A DNA stretch of 64,000 bases, from assembly GCF_023273895.1 (NCBI RefSeq), contig NZ_CP096883.1, forward strand, positions 372,001-436,000, written 5' to 3'. The notes under the pieces are model-generated. The model worked only from the letters and a program-made list of their open reading frames with translations. It did no database searches and was not told the DNA's origin. Every line of letters starts with the position of its first letter. Within the stretch, counting starts at the first letter, position 1. Origin of the DNA: Sphingobacterium sp. PCS056 (GTDB lineage Bacteria; Bacteroidota; Bacteroidia; Sphingobacteriales; Sphingobacteriaceae). Below, piece after piece: positions 16,079-26,400 of this stretch. A program made the position numbers and the translations under genes.

Positions 16079-19012
16079 ATGAAACAATTATTAAAATACG
16101 CACTTATACCTTTATTTATTTTTCTTGCAAATACTTCGCTGAAAGCTACATCTAATATTGCTAAACAAGACAGTACGGTAACATTACATGTCGCTGGAAA
16201 CTGCGGTATGTGTAAAAAACGTATTGAAAAAGCAGCCAATCTTCCGGGGGTGTCGAACGCCGTATGGAGTGAAGATACCCAGAAGCTGGCATTAACTTAT
16301 AGTGCTAAAAAATCAACATTAGAAACGATTAAAAAAAGCATTGCGGCTGTCGGACATGATGTTGAGAATGTACGAGGAAACGATCAAGCATATGCCGAAT
16401 TGCATGAATGCTGCTTATATCCTAGATTAGAAAAAGTTCAAGCTTCGCCATTAACAGTTAGTGCTACCACAAACAATAGTAGTGCTACAACAACCGTTTC
16501 TGTTGATAGCACAACCACTATGCATGTAGCAGGAAACTGTGCTCTATGTAAAAAAAGAATCGAAACTGCGGCAACTATTAATGGTGTTACATCAGCAATC
16601 TGGGATGTAAACACAAAAGAGCTGGTAGTAAAACATAATCATCAAAAAGCACCTTTAGAAGAAATAAAAAAAGGCATTGCTGCCGTTGGACACGATGTAG
16701 ACAATGTACGTGCCGATGATCAAGTATATGAACAATTACATGAATGTTGTTTATATCCGAGAATGGAAAACGGTAAAATTACGGCTGTAAAAGCAAAGAA
16801 AGATGATCATCATGACCACAACCACATTCTAACGGGCGTAGTTGTTGAAGAAAATGAAAAAGGAGACCTCAATCCAATCACAGGTGTTAATATCCATTGG
16901 TTAGAAGATAAAAGCAAAAATGCAAGAACAAATGAAAATGGTGTTTTCAAATTACAGCATCATGGAAATTTTAAGAAGATCGTTGTGAGTTTTGCAGGTA
17001 TGCAATCAGATACGATTACGATAAAAGACTTGCATGAAGTATTGATGATAAATGCAAAAAGCAATGTCTTATCTGAGGTGGTCGTAACAGGAAGCAGAAG
17101 ATCAAACTTCATCAATCGAATGAATCCTGCGCGAGTAGAGGTATTAACAACTAAAGAACTATTTAAAGCAGCATGTTGTGATTTAAGTGAAAGTTTCGAA
17201 ACAAATGCTTCTGTTGATGTCGTAAGTAATGATGCTGTAACAGGTTCTAAACAGATTCAAATGCTAGGATTAAGCGGTATATATACACAGCTTACTGTAG
17301 AAAACTTACCAGGCCCTAGGGGGTTAGCAGCTCCACTAGGTCTAAACTCGATATCTGGAAGCTGGATCGAATCTATTCAAATTGCAAAAGGTATTGGTTC
17401 CGTTGCAAATGGATATGAAAACATGGCTGGACAGATTAATGTTGAAATTAAAAAACCTCAAAATTCGGACAGACTTTACTTCAATGCCTATGCTAACAAC
17501 ATGGGAAGAACAGATGTAAACTTAAATTTGGCTCAAAAAATTAACAACAACTGGTCTACCTCTGTTCTATTACATGATAATTTCATGTATAATAAAACCA
17601 TGAACTTCAGTGATAACGGTTTTCGTGATATCCCTGTTGGAAACCTCTTTTCGGGTGTAAATCGTTGGAACTATGAAAACGGAAAAGGCTTCATGGCACA
17701 GTTTGGAATAAAATATTTAAATGATGACCGTACAGGTGGTCAAACAGATTTTAACAAAAAAACAGATAAAGGAACAACTAACAGATATGGTTTAGGTTTT
17801 GATATTGAAAGAATCGAAGGTTTTGCTAAAATCGGATATGTATTTCCAGAAAACAGACACCGAAGTATAGGTCTACAACTAGCAGGTTCAAACTACAATC
17901 AAAAAAGCTATTTTGGTTTGAAGAATTATAATGGTGAACAGCAGAATGGATATGCCAATCTAATTTTTCAAGATGTACTCGGAACTGTAGCACACAAATA
18001 CCGAGTAGGGGCTTCGGTTAATTATGATAACTATGATGAGCTATATTTGGATGTTCAAAATTTCAAAAGAAAAGAAACTGTCTCAGGTGCTTTTGTAGAA
18101 TATACTTTTAGTCCGAATGAAAAGTTTGATGCCGTAGTCGGTTTAAGACAAGATTATAACTCACTATATGGTTGGTTTACTACACCTCGCTTAAATTTAC
18201 GTTATGCACCTTTTACAGGCAATACAATGCGCTTAAGTGCTGGTAGAGGGCAAAGAACGGCTAACATTATTGCAGAAAATATGTCTGCACTAGCAAGTAG
18301 CCGTACATTAATTATAAAATCTCCAGACAATTTTAAAAATGCCTACGGATTAGATCCTGAAGTTTCTTGGAATACTGGCTTTACAATTGATCAAAGTTTC
18401 AGATTGTTCAACAGAGAAGCAACTGCATCAGTTGAGCTATTTAGAAATAGTTTTGAAAATCAGGTTGTGGTCGACTATGAAAACCCTAGAGAAATATCTT
18501 TTTATAACTTAACAGGTAAATCATATTCAAATAGCCTTCAGGCAGAATTACGCTTCAATCCTTTACCTCGGTTAGAAACAAGACTCGCATATCGTTTACT
18601 CGATGTCCAAACTGACTTTGAAAGTGGCAGAAAAAGTAAACCGCTATTGGCTAAACACAGAGGTTTTACTAATCTAGCTTATACATTACCTTCATCAGGA
18701 TGGAGCTTTGACTATACCCTAAATATTGTAGGAGACAAAAGAATACCTTCCACAACACAAAACCCAGTTGAATATCAGGTAGCAACAAAATCAAATGCTT
18801 ATGTGACGATGAACGCACAGGTAAGTAAAGATTTTGGAAAAAATAAAAATTTCACAATTTATGTCGGCGGTGAAAACCTAACAAATTATTTCCAACATAA
18901 TCCAATTTTAGGGGCTGATGATCCATTTGGTTCTTACTTTGACACGTCTCTATTATGGGGACCACTAACGGGAAGAATGTTCTATACCGGTGTAAGATTT
19001 CATATCAACTAA
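16079..19012 (+). CDS. TonB-dependent receptor with two N-terminal HMA domains
   Basis: Outer-membrane receptor of 977 aa. Signal peptide to about 23. Two tandem heavy-metal-associated repeats follow, each about 90-110 aa: NCGMCKKR (Cys42, Cys45) with LHECCLYPR (Cys111-112), and NCALCKKR (Cys154, Cys157) with LHECCLYPR (Cys223-224). A His-rich linker DDHHDHNH (242-249), a CarboxypepD_reg-like domain (about 250-330), a plug containing FKAACCDLSESFETN and ENLPGPRG, and a beta-barrel ending GVRFHIN complete the protein. The metal ligands suggest copper or a similar soft metal, for uptake or sensing; this is inference. The HYC_CC_PP-like gene lies upstream and is probably co-expressed. The two HMA units look like an internal duplication. 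Confidence 0.9.
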   Translation: MKQLLKYALIPLFIFLANTSLKATSNIAKQDSTVTLHVAGNCGMCKKRIEKAANLPGVSNAVWSEDTQKLALTYSAKKSTLETIKKSIAAVGHDVENVRGNDQAYAELHECCLYPRLEKVQASPLTVSATTNNSSATTTVSVDSTTTMHVAGNCALCKKRIETAATINGVTSAIWDVNTKELVVKHNHQKAPLEEIKKGIAAVGHDVDNVRADDQVYEQLHECCLYPRMENGKITAVKAKKDDHHDHNHILTGVVVEENEKGDLNPITGVNIHWLEDKSKNARTNENGVFKLQHHGNFKKIVVSFAGMQSDTITIKDLHEVLMINAKSNVLSEVVVTGSRRSNFINRMNPARVEVLTTKELFKAACCDLSESFETNASVDVVSNDAVTGSKQIQMLGLSGIYTQLTVENLPGPRGLAAPLGLNSISGSWIESIQIAKGIGSVANGYENMAGQINVEIKKPQNSDRLYFNAYANNMGRTDVNLNLAQKINNNWSTSVLLHDNFMYNKTMNFSDNGFRDIPVGNLFSGVNRWNYENGKGFMAQFGIKYLNDDRTGGQTDFNKKTDKGTTNRYGLGFDIERIEGFAKIGYVFPENRHRSIGLQLAGSNYNQKSYFGLKNYNGEQQNGYANLIFQDVLGTVAHKYRVGASVNYDNYDELYLDVQNFKRKETVSGAFVEYTFSPNEKFDAVVGLRQDYNSLYGWFTTPRLNLRYAPFTGNTMRLSAGRGQRTANIIAENMSALASSRTLIIKSPDNFKNAYGLDPEVSWNTGFTIDQSFRLFNREATASVELFRNSFENQVVVDYENPREISFYNLTGKSYSNSLQAELRFNPLPRLETRLAYRLLDVQTDFESGRKSKPLLAKHRGFTNLAYTLPSSGWSFDYTLNIVGDKRIPSTTQNPVEYQVATKSNAYVTMNAQVSKDFGKNKNFTIYVGGENLTNYFQHNPILGADDPFGSYFDTSLLWGPLTGRMFYTGVRFHIN

Positions 19013-19048
19013 AATAAAAAAGGGAACTAACGTTCCTTTTTTTATTTT
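19011..19048. terminator. Bidirectional terminator between receptor gene and maf
   Basis: A 17-bp stem with one G-U pair and TAAC loop; A-runs on one side and T-runs on the other serve both strands. It overlaps the last codons of both convergent genes' ends. Confidence 0.85.
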
Positions 19049-19620
19049 AGTTTTTTTAATTCCTGATAAAGCCGAGCTGTCGGCAACCCCACTACATTCG
19101 TATATTCTCCTTTTATACTTTTAATCCCTATACGTCCTATCCATTCTTGTATACCATAAGAACCCGCTTTGTCATAAGGTTCATACCTATCGATGTAATA
19201 CATAATTTCTTCATCACTTAATGGATAAAATTCGACTTCAGTTGATTCCGAAAAAGTAGTTATTTTACCCTTATTCAAAATGCAGACGGCAGTAATCACT
19301 TCATGAATATCTCCGGACATTATTTTCAATACTTGAAACGCTTCATCTCTATTTTTTGGTTTCCCCAATATATCCTGTGCTGAAGTAACAACAATCGTAT
19401 CTGCTGTAATAACATATGCATCAATAAAATCATTTCCAAAAGCTTCTGCCTTCTTTTGTGCAATTGCACAAACTACATCTCGAGCGTTTAATTTAGAGTC
19501 GACGACTTCATCCGTTTCGCGAACTATTACCTCAAAGTTCAAACCTAATTCCTTTAATAGTTGACTTCTTCTCGGAGATTGAGAACCCAATATTATATTT
19601 TTTTGTTTTAAATCGATCAT
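19042..19620 (-). CDS. maf: Maf family nucleoside triphosphate pyrophosphatase
   Basis: House-cleaning pyrophosphatase hydrolysing non-canonical or pyrimidine nucleoside triphosphates (dTTP/UTP type). The 192-aa sequence opens with ILGSQSPRRSQLLKELGL, the Maf signature loop, and contains ITADTIV with the catalytic Asp and the C-terminal KAGSYGIQ and VGLPTARL segments. It starts 2 nt after the kdsC stop, so the two form an operon, an arrangement common in Bacteroidota. Confidence 0.93.
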   Translation of the reverse strand: MIDLKQKNIILGSQSPRRSQLLKELGLNFEVIVRETDEVVDSKLNARDVVCAIAQKKAEAFGNDFIDAYVITADTIVVTSAQDILGKPKNRDEAFQVLKIMSGDIHEVITAVCILNKGKITTFSESTEVEFYPLSDEEIMYYIDRYEPYDKAGSYGIQEWIGRIGIKSIKGEYTNVVGLPTARLYQELKKLK

Positions 19621-19622
19621 AC

Positions 19623-20141
19623 CTAATTACTTTTGACAGTGCTGTCAATCTGCCATTTTCCTTGTATTTTCATTACCTTTTCAATTACATCGCGAACGGC
19701 TCCGTCTCCACCAATTTTTGGAGAAATATAGTGGCAAATAGCTTTGATCTCTTCCACAGCATCAGCTGGACAAGCTGCTAAACCTGCAAGTTGCATGCAT
19801 TCAAGATCTGGCATATCATCGCCCATATACAGAATGTCACCAAAAGTCAAGTCGTAACAAATCAAAATTTCTTTCAACTTTTCAATTTTATTAACAATTC
19901 CTGAATGAATTTCTTTAATCCCAAGCCCCGCAAGCCTTTTCACAACTCCTGTAGAATTGCCACCTGTAATAATGATGATTGGATAATCTCGTTTAACGGC
20001 TAGTTGCATGATATAACCATCCTTAATATTAAAAGTACGCATCTGATCTCCAGCTTCGTTAACAAGTACACGACCGTCCGTCAATACCCCATCCACATCC
20101 AATACAAAAGCTTTCACCCTTTTTAGATTATCAAAAATCAT
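19623..20141 (-). CDS. kdsC: 3-deoxy-D-manno-octulosonate 8-phosphate phosphatase (HAD)
   Basis: HAD phosphatase releasing phosphate from KDO-8-P in lipopolysaccharide core synthesis. The 172-aa protein lacks a cap domain, as KdsC does. Motif I is FVLDVDGVLTDGR (nucleophile Asp), motif II IIIITGGNS, motif III Lys in the VNKIEKLKE helix, and motif IV YMGDDMPDLECM. GLAACPADAVEEIK closes the domain. It leads an operon with maf. Confidence 0.92.
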   Translation of the reverse strand: MIFDNLKRVKAFVLDVDGVLTDGRVLVNEAGDQMRTFNIKDGYIMQLAVKRDYPIIIITGGNSTGVVKRLAGLGIKEIHSGIVNKIEKLKEILICYDLTFGDILYMGDDMPDLECMQLAGLAACPADAVEEIKAICHYISPKIGGDGAVRDVIEKVMKIQGKWQIDSTVKSN

Positions 20142-20298
20142 AGTTCTTTTTTTTCAAAAATAAGTAATATATAATTTGAAATGCTATAGATCAATCTTAA
20201 ATTTTTCTTAATAAAAGACAAGTAATTATCACAATTAGACAAAAAATCATTTTAATGTCATAACAGTTGTTGCGCTAACAACTTTCTTTCAAAAACAT

Positions 20299-20330
20299 TT
20301 GGTAGAAACAGCTATTTAGGTGTATCTTTG
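20299..20330 (+). promoter_or_regulatory. Candidate promoter of an orphan RNA
   Basis: TTG at 20299-20301, a 21-nt spacer and TATCTTTG at 20323-20330, an exact match to the Bacteroidota consensus on the plus strand, where no gene follows. Confidence 0.65.
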
Positions 20331-20334
20331 TAGA

Positions 20335-20553
20335 AGATAATTAAGGTTATCTATTACAAAAAAGTAATGTAGCATGTCATTAATAAATAGTTCAAATGAC
20401 ATTCATATAACATTAAATCAAATGTTTATCATTAATTTTGTAGTATCAAATCACCCTTAAAGATGGTGGTTTATTTAAAATGTCTTTTCATAATTTAGGT
20501 TTATAATTGGTTAGTAACAAACCCTGATGCCCATCATCAGGGTTTTGTTTTTT
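20335..20553 (+). ncRNA. Candidate small non-coding RNA (about 215 nt)
   Basis: The interval runs from just after a consensus promoter to an intrinsic terminator. Local hairpins include GATAA/TTATC, ATTAC/GTAAT, TGTCAT/ATGACA and CACC/GGTG. The longest ORF with an ATG late in the interval encodes about 11 residues (MVVYLKCLFII). I could not match it to a known RNA family. Flanking genes lie on the opposite strand, so it is not a leader of either. Confidence 0.5.
20518..20553 (+). terminator. Terminator of the candidate small RNA
   Basis: Perfect 10-bp stem AACCCTGATG/CATCAGGGTT with a 5-nt loop (20520-20544), then TTTGTTTTTT on the plus strand. The minus-strand tract is much weaker, so plus-strand use is favoured. 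Confidence 0.8.
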
Positions 20554-20623
20554 AAACAACTAGCAATCAAAAAAAAATAGCTGCAAACAGTTGTTAACAG
20601 CTATCAATTAGTATTCTAATTTC

Positions 20624-21928
20624 TTATTTAAGTGGTAGCGATTTAATATCAATCTTTGGTTTCTCACCAGTAACTTTTCTAGTGAACTTACTATCAGCAG
20701 GTACATAATTATTAAAAAAACCAAAATTTTTCAAATAAAATCCTTTTTCATTGACACCTCCAGAGTAATCCATCCGATACCCCTTTCGTCCTGTGTTATC
20801 AACAGTAAATCGACCTTCCGTGCAAGGGTACCAATTTCCTTGATTATCAGCTACCCATTGATTAGAAAAGTGTACTTCTCTTTGATAAATGCCTTGTTCA
20901 GGACTAAAGTTTTCGAGGAATGAATGAAATCCCGTTAAATATTGACTCGTTTGCGGACGTTCAAATTCGGCGATAATTTGCCACTTTCCTACTTCTGGAG
21001 CATAAAACCATGCCGTATATGCAGTATAGTTATTCTCGACAGGTCTGCCTCGCAACAAAAATTTATAGGTATTTCCAGCTATCCAATTAAATTTCAAATA
21101 ACTTTGCCCACCAGACCCTTCGTTTCCAAATTCACCAGTATGAACGCTGTTTCCTTTGGTCTTCAGTATGATTTTATGATCGTCAGGTATTTGTTTAGGA
21201 TCATCTGTTGTGAAAGGACTCCACACAGAAAATAAAATACGACGTTCGGTGCTACTATTGACTTGCATGCCAAAATAACCTACATTAAATCCATTAGACA
21301 TAAAATATGAACCCTCAATATCATTTCCTTTAGGAACAGTTACTTCATTATAATAATATTCAATTTGTTTATCTTTTGGCTGTTGATATCCCATATGCGT
21401 AGATGGACCACGTCTTCCCCAATAAAAAAAGTTGTCTTCATTATTTCGCACAAAATTCATATGACCTTCTGAAGCAGTCCCAGTCAAAACATACCCTGCT
21501 ACAGTTGGATACAACGAAGCATCCGAGGTTGCTTTTAATTCCATCGCATAGTAACCCGTATCTGCAATTGTAAAATCAGCAATAGATATTGATCCTTTTT
21601 GATTTGGTTTGATATTTAACCTGGCACTTTTGTCTCCTAATGTAAAAATAAATTCACCACCCTCATTTGCTGCAGATACTTGAATAGCAACATGTACTTG
21701 ACCTGTCTTGCCAAAACGAACAAATGTTTTGACCGAACGGTTTTTATCTTTCCAATTCTCAATATTTCCAGTTTTCAAGATCGATTCTTTATGGTTGTTT
21801 TTTGGGTATTCCCAACTATTACCACCTATGGGTACAAAACTCTCTTTTTTTATATCAGTCGTCTGCCCATATACAAATGCTAAATTTAAAAAGAGAAATA
21901 GAGTTAATAACTTTTTCATTGATTTCAT
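20624..21928 (-). CDS. DUF3472 domain exported protein
   Basis: Secreted protein of 434 aa with a signal peptide (hydrophobic LLTLFLFLNLAFVYG). An N-terminal beta-rich module (about 30-150, DUF5077-like, with TGYYAMELKA) is followed by the DUF3472 core: GSYFMSNGFNVGYFGMQV, ILFSVWSPF, GGQSYLKFNW and YTAWFYAPE. The family is common in Bacteroidota that degrade glycans, but no activity is established. Start is either ATG 21928 (MKSMKKLL) or ATG 21919. It is separated from floA by that gene's terminator and seems monocistronic. Confidence 0.83.
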   Translation of the reverse strand: MKSMKKLLTLFLFLNLAFVYGQTTDIKKESFVPIGGNSWEYPKNNHKESILKTGNIENWKDKNRSVKTFVRFGKTGQVHVAIQVSAANEGGEFIFTLGDKSARLNIKPNQKGSISIADFTIADTGYYAMELKATSDASLYPTVAGYVLTGTASEGHMNFVRNNEDNFFYWGRRGPSTHMGYQQPKDKQIEYYYNEVTVPKGNDIEGSYFMSNGFNVGYFGMQVNSSTERRILFSVWSPFTTDDPKQIPDDHKIILKTKGNSVHTGEFGNEGSGGQSYLKFNWIAGNTYKFLLRGRPVENNYTAYTAWFYAPEVGKWQIIAEFERPQTSQYLTGFHSFLENFSPEQGIYQREVHFSNQWVADNQGNWYPCTEGRFTVDNTGRKGYRMDYSGGVNEKGFYLKNFGFFNNYVPADSKFTRKVTGEKPKIDIKSLPLK

Positions 21929-21999
21929 GTCTATAACAATTAATTATAGCATTAAATATACTGATAGGAATAAGAAAATAGAACTGTGAAAAACGCTCA

Positions 22000-22041
22000 G
22001 AAAAAAAACAACCGATTGCATTGTAACTGCAATCGGTTGTT
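22000..22041 (-). terminator. Terminator of floA
   Basis: Perfect 13-bp inverted repeat (22008-22020 with 22028-22040), 7-nt loop, followed on the minus strand by eight T residues. Confidence 0.9.
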
Positions 22042-22072
22042 AAATCGTATAAAAAAACTGTTACATCAGATT

Positions 22073-23062
22073 TTAATCCTTCTGATGACCTCTCGTATCA
22101 TGACCTGGTTTGGAAATAGAAGTCCGCATATCTGTATCTGCCTGAATATTCTGCATCTTATAATAGTCCATCACGCCTAAATTTCCATTTCTAAAAGCTT
22201 CGGCCATCGCTAATGGCAACTGTGCTTCGGCCTCAATAACTTTCGCTCTTGCTTCTTGCGCCTTAGCACGCATCTCTTGTTCGTTTGCAACAGCCATAGC
22301 CCTGCGCTCTTCAGCTCTTGCATTAGCAACTTTTAAATCAGCTTCAGCTTGATCGGTTTGTAATTTAGCACCTACGTTTTCACCGATATCAATGTCTGCA
22401 ATATCGATAGATAATATTTCAAAAGCTGTCCCACTATCTAGTCCTTTTGATAGAACAGTTTTTGAGATACGATCTGGGTTTTCGAGAACCTGTTTGTGGC
22501 TTTCCGAAGATCCGATTGTTGTGACAATCCCTTCACCAACGCGAGCTAAAATCGTTTCTTCACCTGCACCTCCAACCAATTGATTAATATTTGCCCGAAC
22601 CGTAACCCTTGCTTTTGCTATTAATTGGATTCCGTCTTTTGCAACAGCAGCTACTGGAGGTGTATTAATTACTTGCGGATTAACCGATAATTGAACAGCG
22701 TCAAAAACATCTCGACCAGCCAAATCAATCGCTGTAGCAAGTTTAAAGTTTAAAGGAATATTAGCTTTATCTGCTGAGATTAAAGCTTTAATCACTTTAT
22801 TAACATTTCCACCAGCCAAATAGTGAGTTTCAATTTCATTTGATGTAATATTTAAACCCGCTTTTGTTGAAGTGATCATTGCATTTGTCACCAAAGATGG
22901 TGGTACCTTACGCAACCTCATCAAGACCAAATTCAATAAACTTATTTTTACATTAGAAAGTTGAGCCGTAAACCAAAGATTGACAGGTAATAAATAAAGC
23001 AAAAGAAATAAGGCCACGACACAGCCTACAATCATTAAAGCAAAAGAAAAATTTGGATCCAT
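22073..23062 (-). CDS. floA: Flotillin-like protein FloA
   Basis: Membrane scaffold protein of the UPF0365/FloA family, 329 aa, forming dynamic lipid-domain foci in the cytoplasmic membrane. A single N-terminal hydrophobic segment (about 9-30) is followed by the family core IEAHYLAGG-like [23 protein letters not shown], the [14 protein letters not shown] segment and a Glu/Ala-rich coiled coil (about 225-300: [20 protein letters not shown]). A TATTTTTG box on the minus strand (23113-23120) is a possible -7 element; no good -33 is seen. Gene stands alone. Confidence 0.93.
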   Translation of the reverse strand: MDPNFSFALMIVGCVVALFLLLYLLPVNLWFTAQLSNVKISLLNLVLMRLRKVPPSLVTNAMITSTKAGLNITSNEIETHYLAGGNVNKVIKALISADKANIPLNFKLATAIDLAGRDVFDAVQLSVNPQVINTPPVAAVAKDGIQLIAKARVTVRANINQLVGGAGEETILARVGEGIVTTIGSSESHKQVLENPDRISKTVLSKGLDSGTAFEILSIDIADIDIGENVGAKLQTDQAEADLKVANARAEERRAMAVANEQEMRAKAQEARAKVIEAEAQLPLAMAEAFRNGNLGVMDYYKMQNIQADTDMRTSISKPGHDTRGHQKD

Positions 23063-23453
23063 TTGATTAGATTAATTAAATAGTAATTTTCTTAAAGATA
23101 TTAAATAATGATCAAAAATATACTATAGTAGATCGAAAAGTGAAGATAAATAATCAAAAAGTAATAAGTTATAATACAGCAAGCATTCATATATACTGGA
23201 AAAATTAACAATAAAATCTACGATTACTTACTCATTTTTTTTACTACTTTTACTGATCATATATAATCATTTTAATTTGTGAGATTTCAATAAAGATTTT
23301 CTAAAAACCGCTAAATATTAAGCATATATAAGTATTCAAAAAAAGAATACTTGCAAAATAGCAAGTAAAAAAAACAAATAATAATTACCTCATCTCTAAT
23401 ATCAATTAGAGATCTATTTAATGCATTTTCAACATATTAATCGCTATACCAGA
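23063..23453. other. Divergent intergenic region before the signalling cluster
   Basis: AT-rich region between floA (minus) and the hybrid kinase (plus). It contains no ORF of note but three inverted repeats: 23330-23352 (AGTATTC/GAATACT, A7 loop), 23348-23367 (TACTTGC/GCAAGTA) and 23392-23413 (ATCTCTAAT/ATTAGAGAT). The first two share bases and cannot form together. Confidence 0.65.
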
Positions 23454-26400
23454 ATGAAAAAGCTACGTTTTCAGCAACAACTTATCATTGGAATTATATT
23501 TTCATTTCTCATCATACTATCCGCATCACTTTTTCTTTTTGTTCAATTGGAAAAACACTCAACTTACGAACGAGATGTTATTCAGAATGCTGAAGCCAAA
23601 TTTGATCTGATCGATAAAGTCAAAAACAGTATTGCGAAAGTTAATCATGCAAAACTTGAATACCATACTGAAGAAAAAGAAAGTGCACTTATGCCCTATG
23701 TCAATGAAATCAACCTACCCTTAGAAGTTATAAAAAACTTAAGCAAAAAAGATACATATTTTATTTTTGACAGCAACAAATTAAATAACCTAAAAAACTC
23801 ACTGCTAGAATTTTATGATTTCGACCGTGATATTGAACTCAGTAAAAAGAACAAGTATCATGTCTTAAATATTAACAATAAGCGATCAGATATTCAAAAT
23901 CAAATATCTATAATTTCTAAAGAACTCATTGATAAAAGAAAAGAATTAATACAAAAGTCAACAGATCAATTAGAAAAGACCATGTTTATCACTTACTTTT
24001 TAATATTCGTTGGTCTTGCTATTATGGTCTATATTTTCATTGTTGTACTTAATGTCTTTAAGACATTAAAAAAGAGCATTGTAGATCAAAAAGAATCAAA
24101 TGCTGCATTATTAAAACTTTCAACGGAAGTCGAACAGAATAATGCCATTTTAAACAACATTAATATATTAGACGAAGATTTAAGAGGTGATTTTAATGAA
24201 AAAGAGATTGCCACTATTGGTTTAAATAATATTTGTAAAACGACTAATGCATTAGCCGGTACAGTATATGTAAAAAAAGAAAATAGCACTAATTTCTATC
24301 TTTTAGCAAAAAAGGGTATTCCGGCAGAGACTAACATAAAAAATATAATCTTAGAAGGTGATGGCATATTGAGTGATGTCATGAAAGACAAAAAACTTCA
24401 GATAATTCGTGATGTCAATGCGGATAAATATCACGTTGCTTCTTCTTTGATCAATAAATTTGAAGCACACTTATATCTTATTCCTATTGTATATGAAAAT
24501 GAATCCATCGGCATCATCGAGTTAATCTGTCAAATGGAAAGCAAAAAGGAAGAACAACTGATCGAATATCTAAATAGTGTAAGCAAAATACTTGCGATCA
24601 GTTTAACAGTTGCACAAGCACATACAAAAATGGCAGAGCTGTATGAAGAATTACAACAACAAACGGAAGAGCTCGAAGCACAGCAAGAGGAATTAAGAAC
24701 AACAAATGAGGAACTTGGTTACAAAACCAACTTACTTGAAGCTTCAGAAGAGGAACTAAGAGTACAACAAGAAGAGTTAGTACAAACAAATAATGAATTG
24801 GATGAAAAAGCGAAATTACTCCAAGAACAAAATAATGAATTGGAGAAAGCTAAAGACAAAATCGCTCTAAAAATTCGCGAAGTAGAATTAGCTTCCAATT
24901 ACAAGTCTGAATTTATGGCCAACATGAGCCACGAGCTCCGTACTCCGCTAAATAGTATCTTAATTTTGGCCAAATTATTACAAGATAATAAACAAGAAAA
25001 TCTGACAACCGAACAGATTAAATATTCCAATGTGATTCACAATGCAGGAACAGATCTTTTGCATCTCATCAATGACCTCCTTGATTTAGCAAAAATTGAG
25101 TCTGGTAAAGTTGAGTTATCTCAAGAAAATATCGACACGAAAGATCTAATCGATTATATTGAAGTTTTTTTTAAAAATACAGCAGAAGATAAAAAGATAA
25201 ATTTTAAAATAAAAACATCTTCCAATGTCCCTATTCACTTTTTCTCAGATGAATATCGAATACAACAAATTTTGAAAAACCTACTTTCTAATGCGTTCAA
25301 ATTTACGCATGCAAACGGAGATGTAATCATGGAAATCGACTTGGATGGTGATGGCGGCCTGTCTTTCAAAGTGACAGATACAGGTATTGGTATCGCTGCA
25401 GACAAACAAAAATTAATTTTCGAAGCGTTTAAACAAGAAGATGGTTCTACAAGCCGCAAATATGGTGGTACGGGATTAGGTTTGTCAATTTGTAGAGAAA
25501 CAGCAAAATTATTAGGAGGAAAAATTTCTTTAACAAGTAAAGTTGGAGCAGGTAGTTCTTTCACATTTACGTTGCCGTTAAATGAATCGACAACTATCGC
25601 AAAAATGAAAGAAATTGTGATTGAAGAACCGCGGGAAATAATAAAAACTTCCACTTCCCCAATAATTAGTAAAAATGAATCTACAATTCATAGTGATGAA
25701 AATTCAAATACATTACTCATTATTGAAGATGATCTCATATTCGCCGATATACTAAAAGACTATGCCGAAGCGCACCATTATGAGGTCATATTAGCACATG
25801 ATGGTGAAGAAGGGCTAGAAAAAGCATTTTTTCTAAAACCAAAAGCGATCATTTTAGATATTATGCTACCCAAAATAGATGGGTGGAATGTACTTAAATC
25901 TTTAAAGGCCAATCCAAATACATCTGCCATTCCAGTACATATGATGTCTGCTGGTACATATTTGGCAAATGAACCTATTATCGCCGGAGCAATTGGCTTT
26001 ATGGCTAAGCCAGTATCTGAAGAAACATTAGAAAAAACGTTTAAAAAAATTCAAGCAATGCTTGAAAACTCAGTAAAAAAAGTGTTATTAATTGAAGATC
26101 AACACATCCAAAGTGACTTTATAAAACATGGACTTAAAGAAGAAAAAATAATAGTTGATCAAGCTTACGACGCCAACAAAGCTCTTGAATTATTAGCAAA
26201 TAAAGCGAATAAATATGACTGCATTATTTTAGATCTAAACTTACCAGATAAATCAGGTGTTGAATTACTGGATGAAATAAAATCAGATGAAACGTACAGA
26301 GAAACACCAATTATAATCAATACCGCGATGGAATTGACTTCTGAACAAACAGCCAGAATTTTGAAACATTCACAAGCTATGGTTCTTAAATCAGCCAAAT

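Larger units (their letters stand above)
20142..20623. other. Intergenic region without protein-coding gene
   Basis: A 482-nt gap between kdsC and the DUF3472 gene, both on the minus strand. The only structured content I see is a good plus-strand promoter at 20299-20330 and a plus-strand terminator at 20518-20553, with several small hairpins between them. No ORF above about 12 codons with a convincing start lies in that interval. Confidence 0.7.

Noticed and set aside
20459..20500. Small ORF MVVYLKCLFII in the candidate small RNA
   Set aside because: Eleven codons with no ribosome-binding signal or regulatory residue run; unlike the trp leader it is not placed before a gene on the same strand.
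24640..24860. Repetitive DNA in the first kinase (EEL/QQE-type repeats)
   Set aside because: It is an in-frame coiled coil joining GAF and HisKA domains, not a tandem or mobile repeat.
25235..25654. 139-codon minus-strand open frame opposite the triple-receiver kinase
   Set aside because: Shadow of the HATPase region; no domain match and no regulatory signals.
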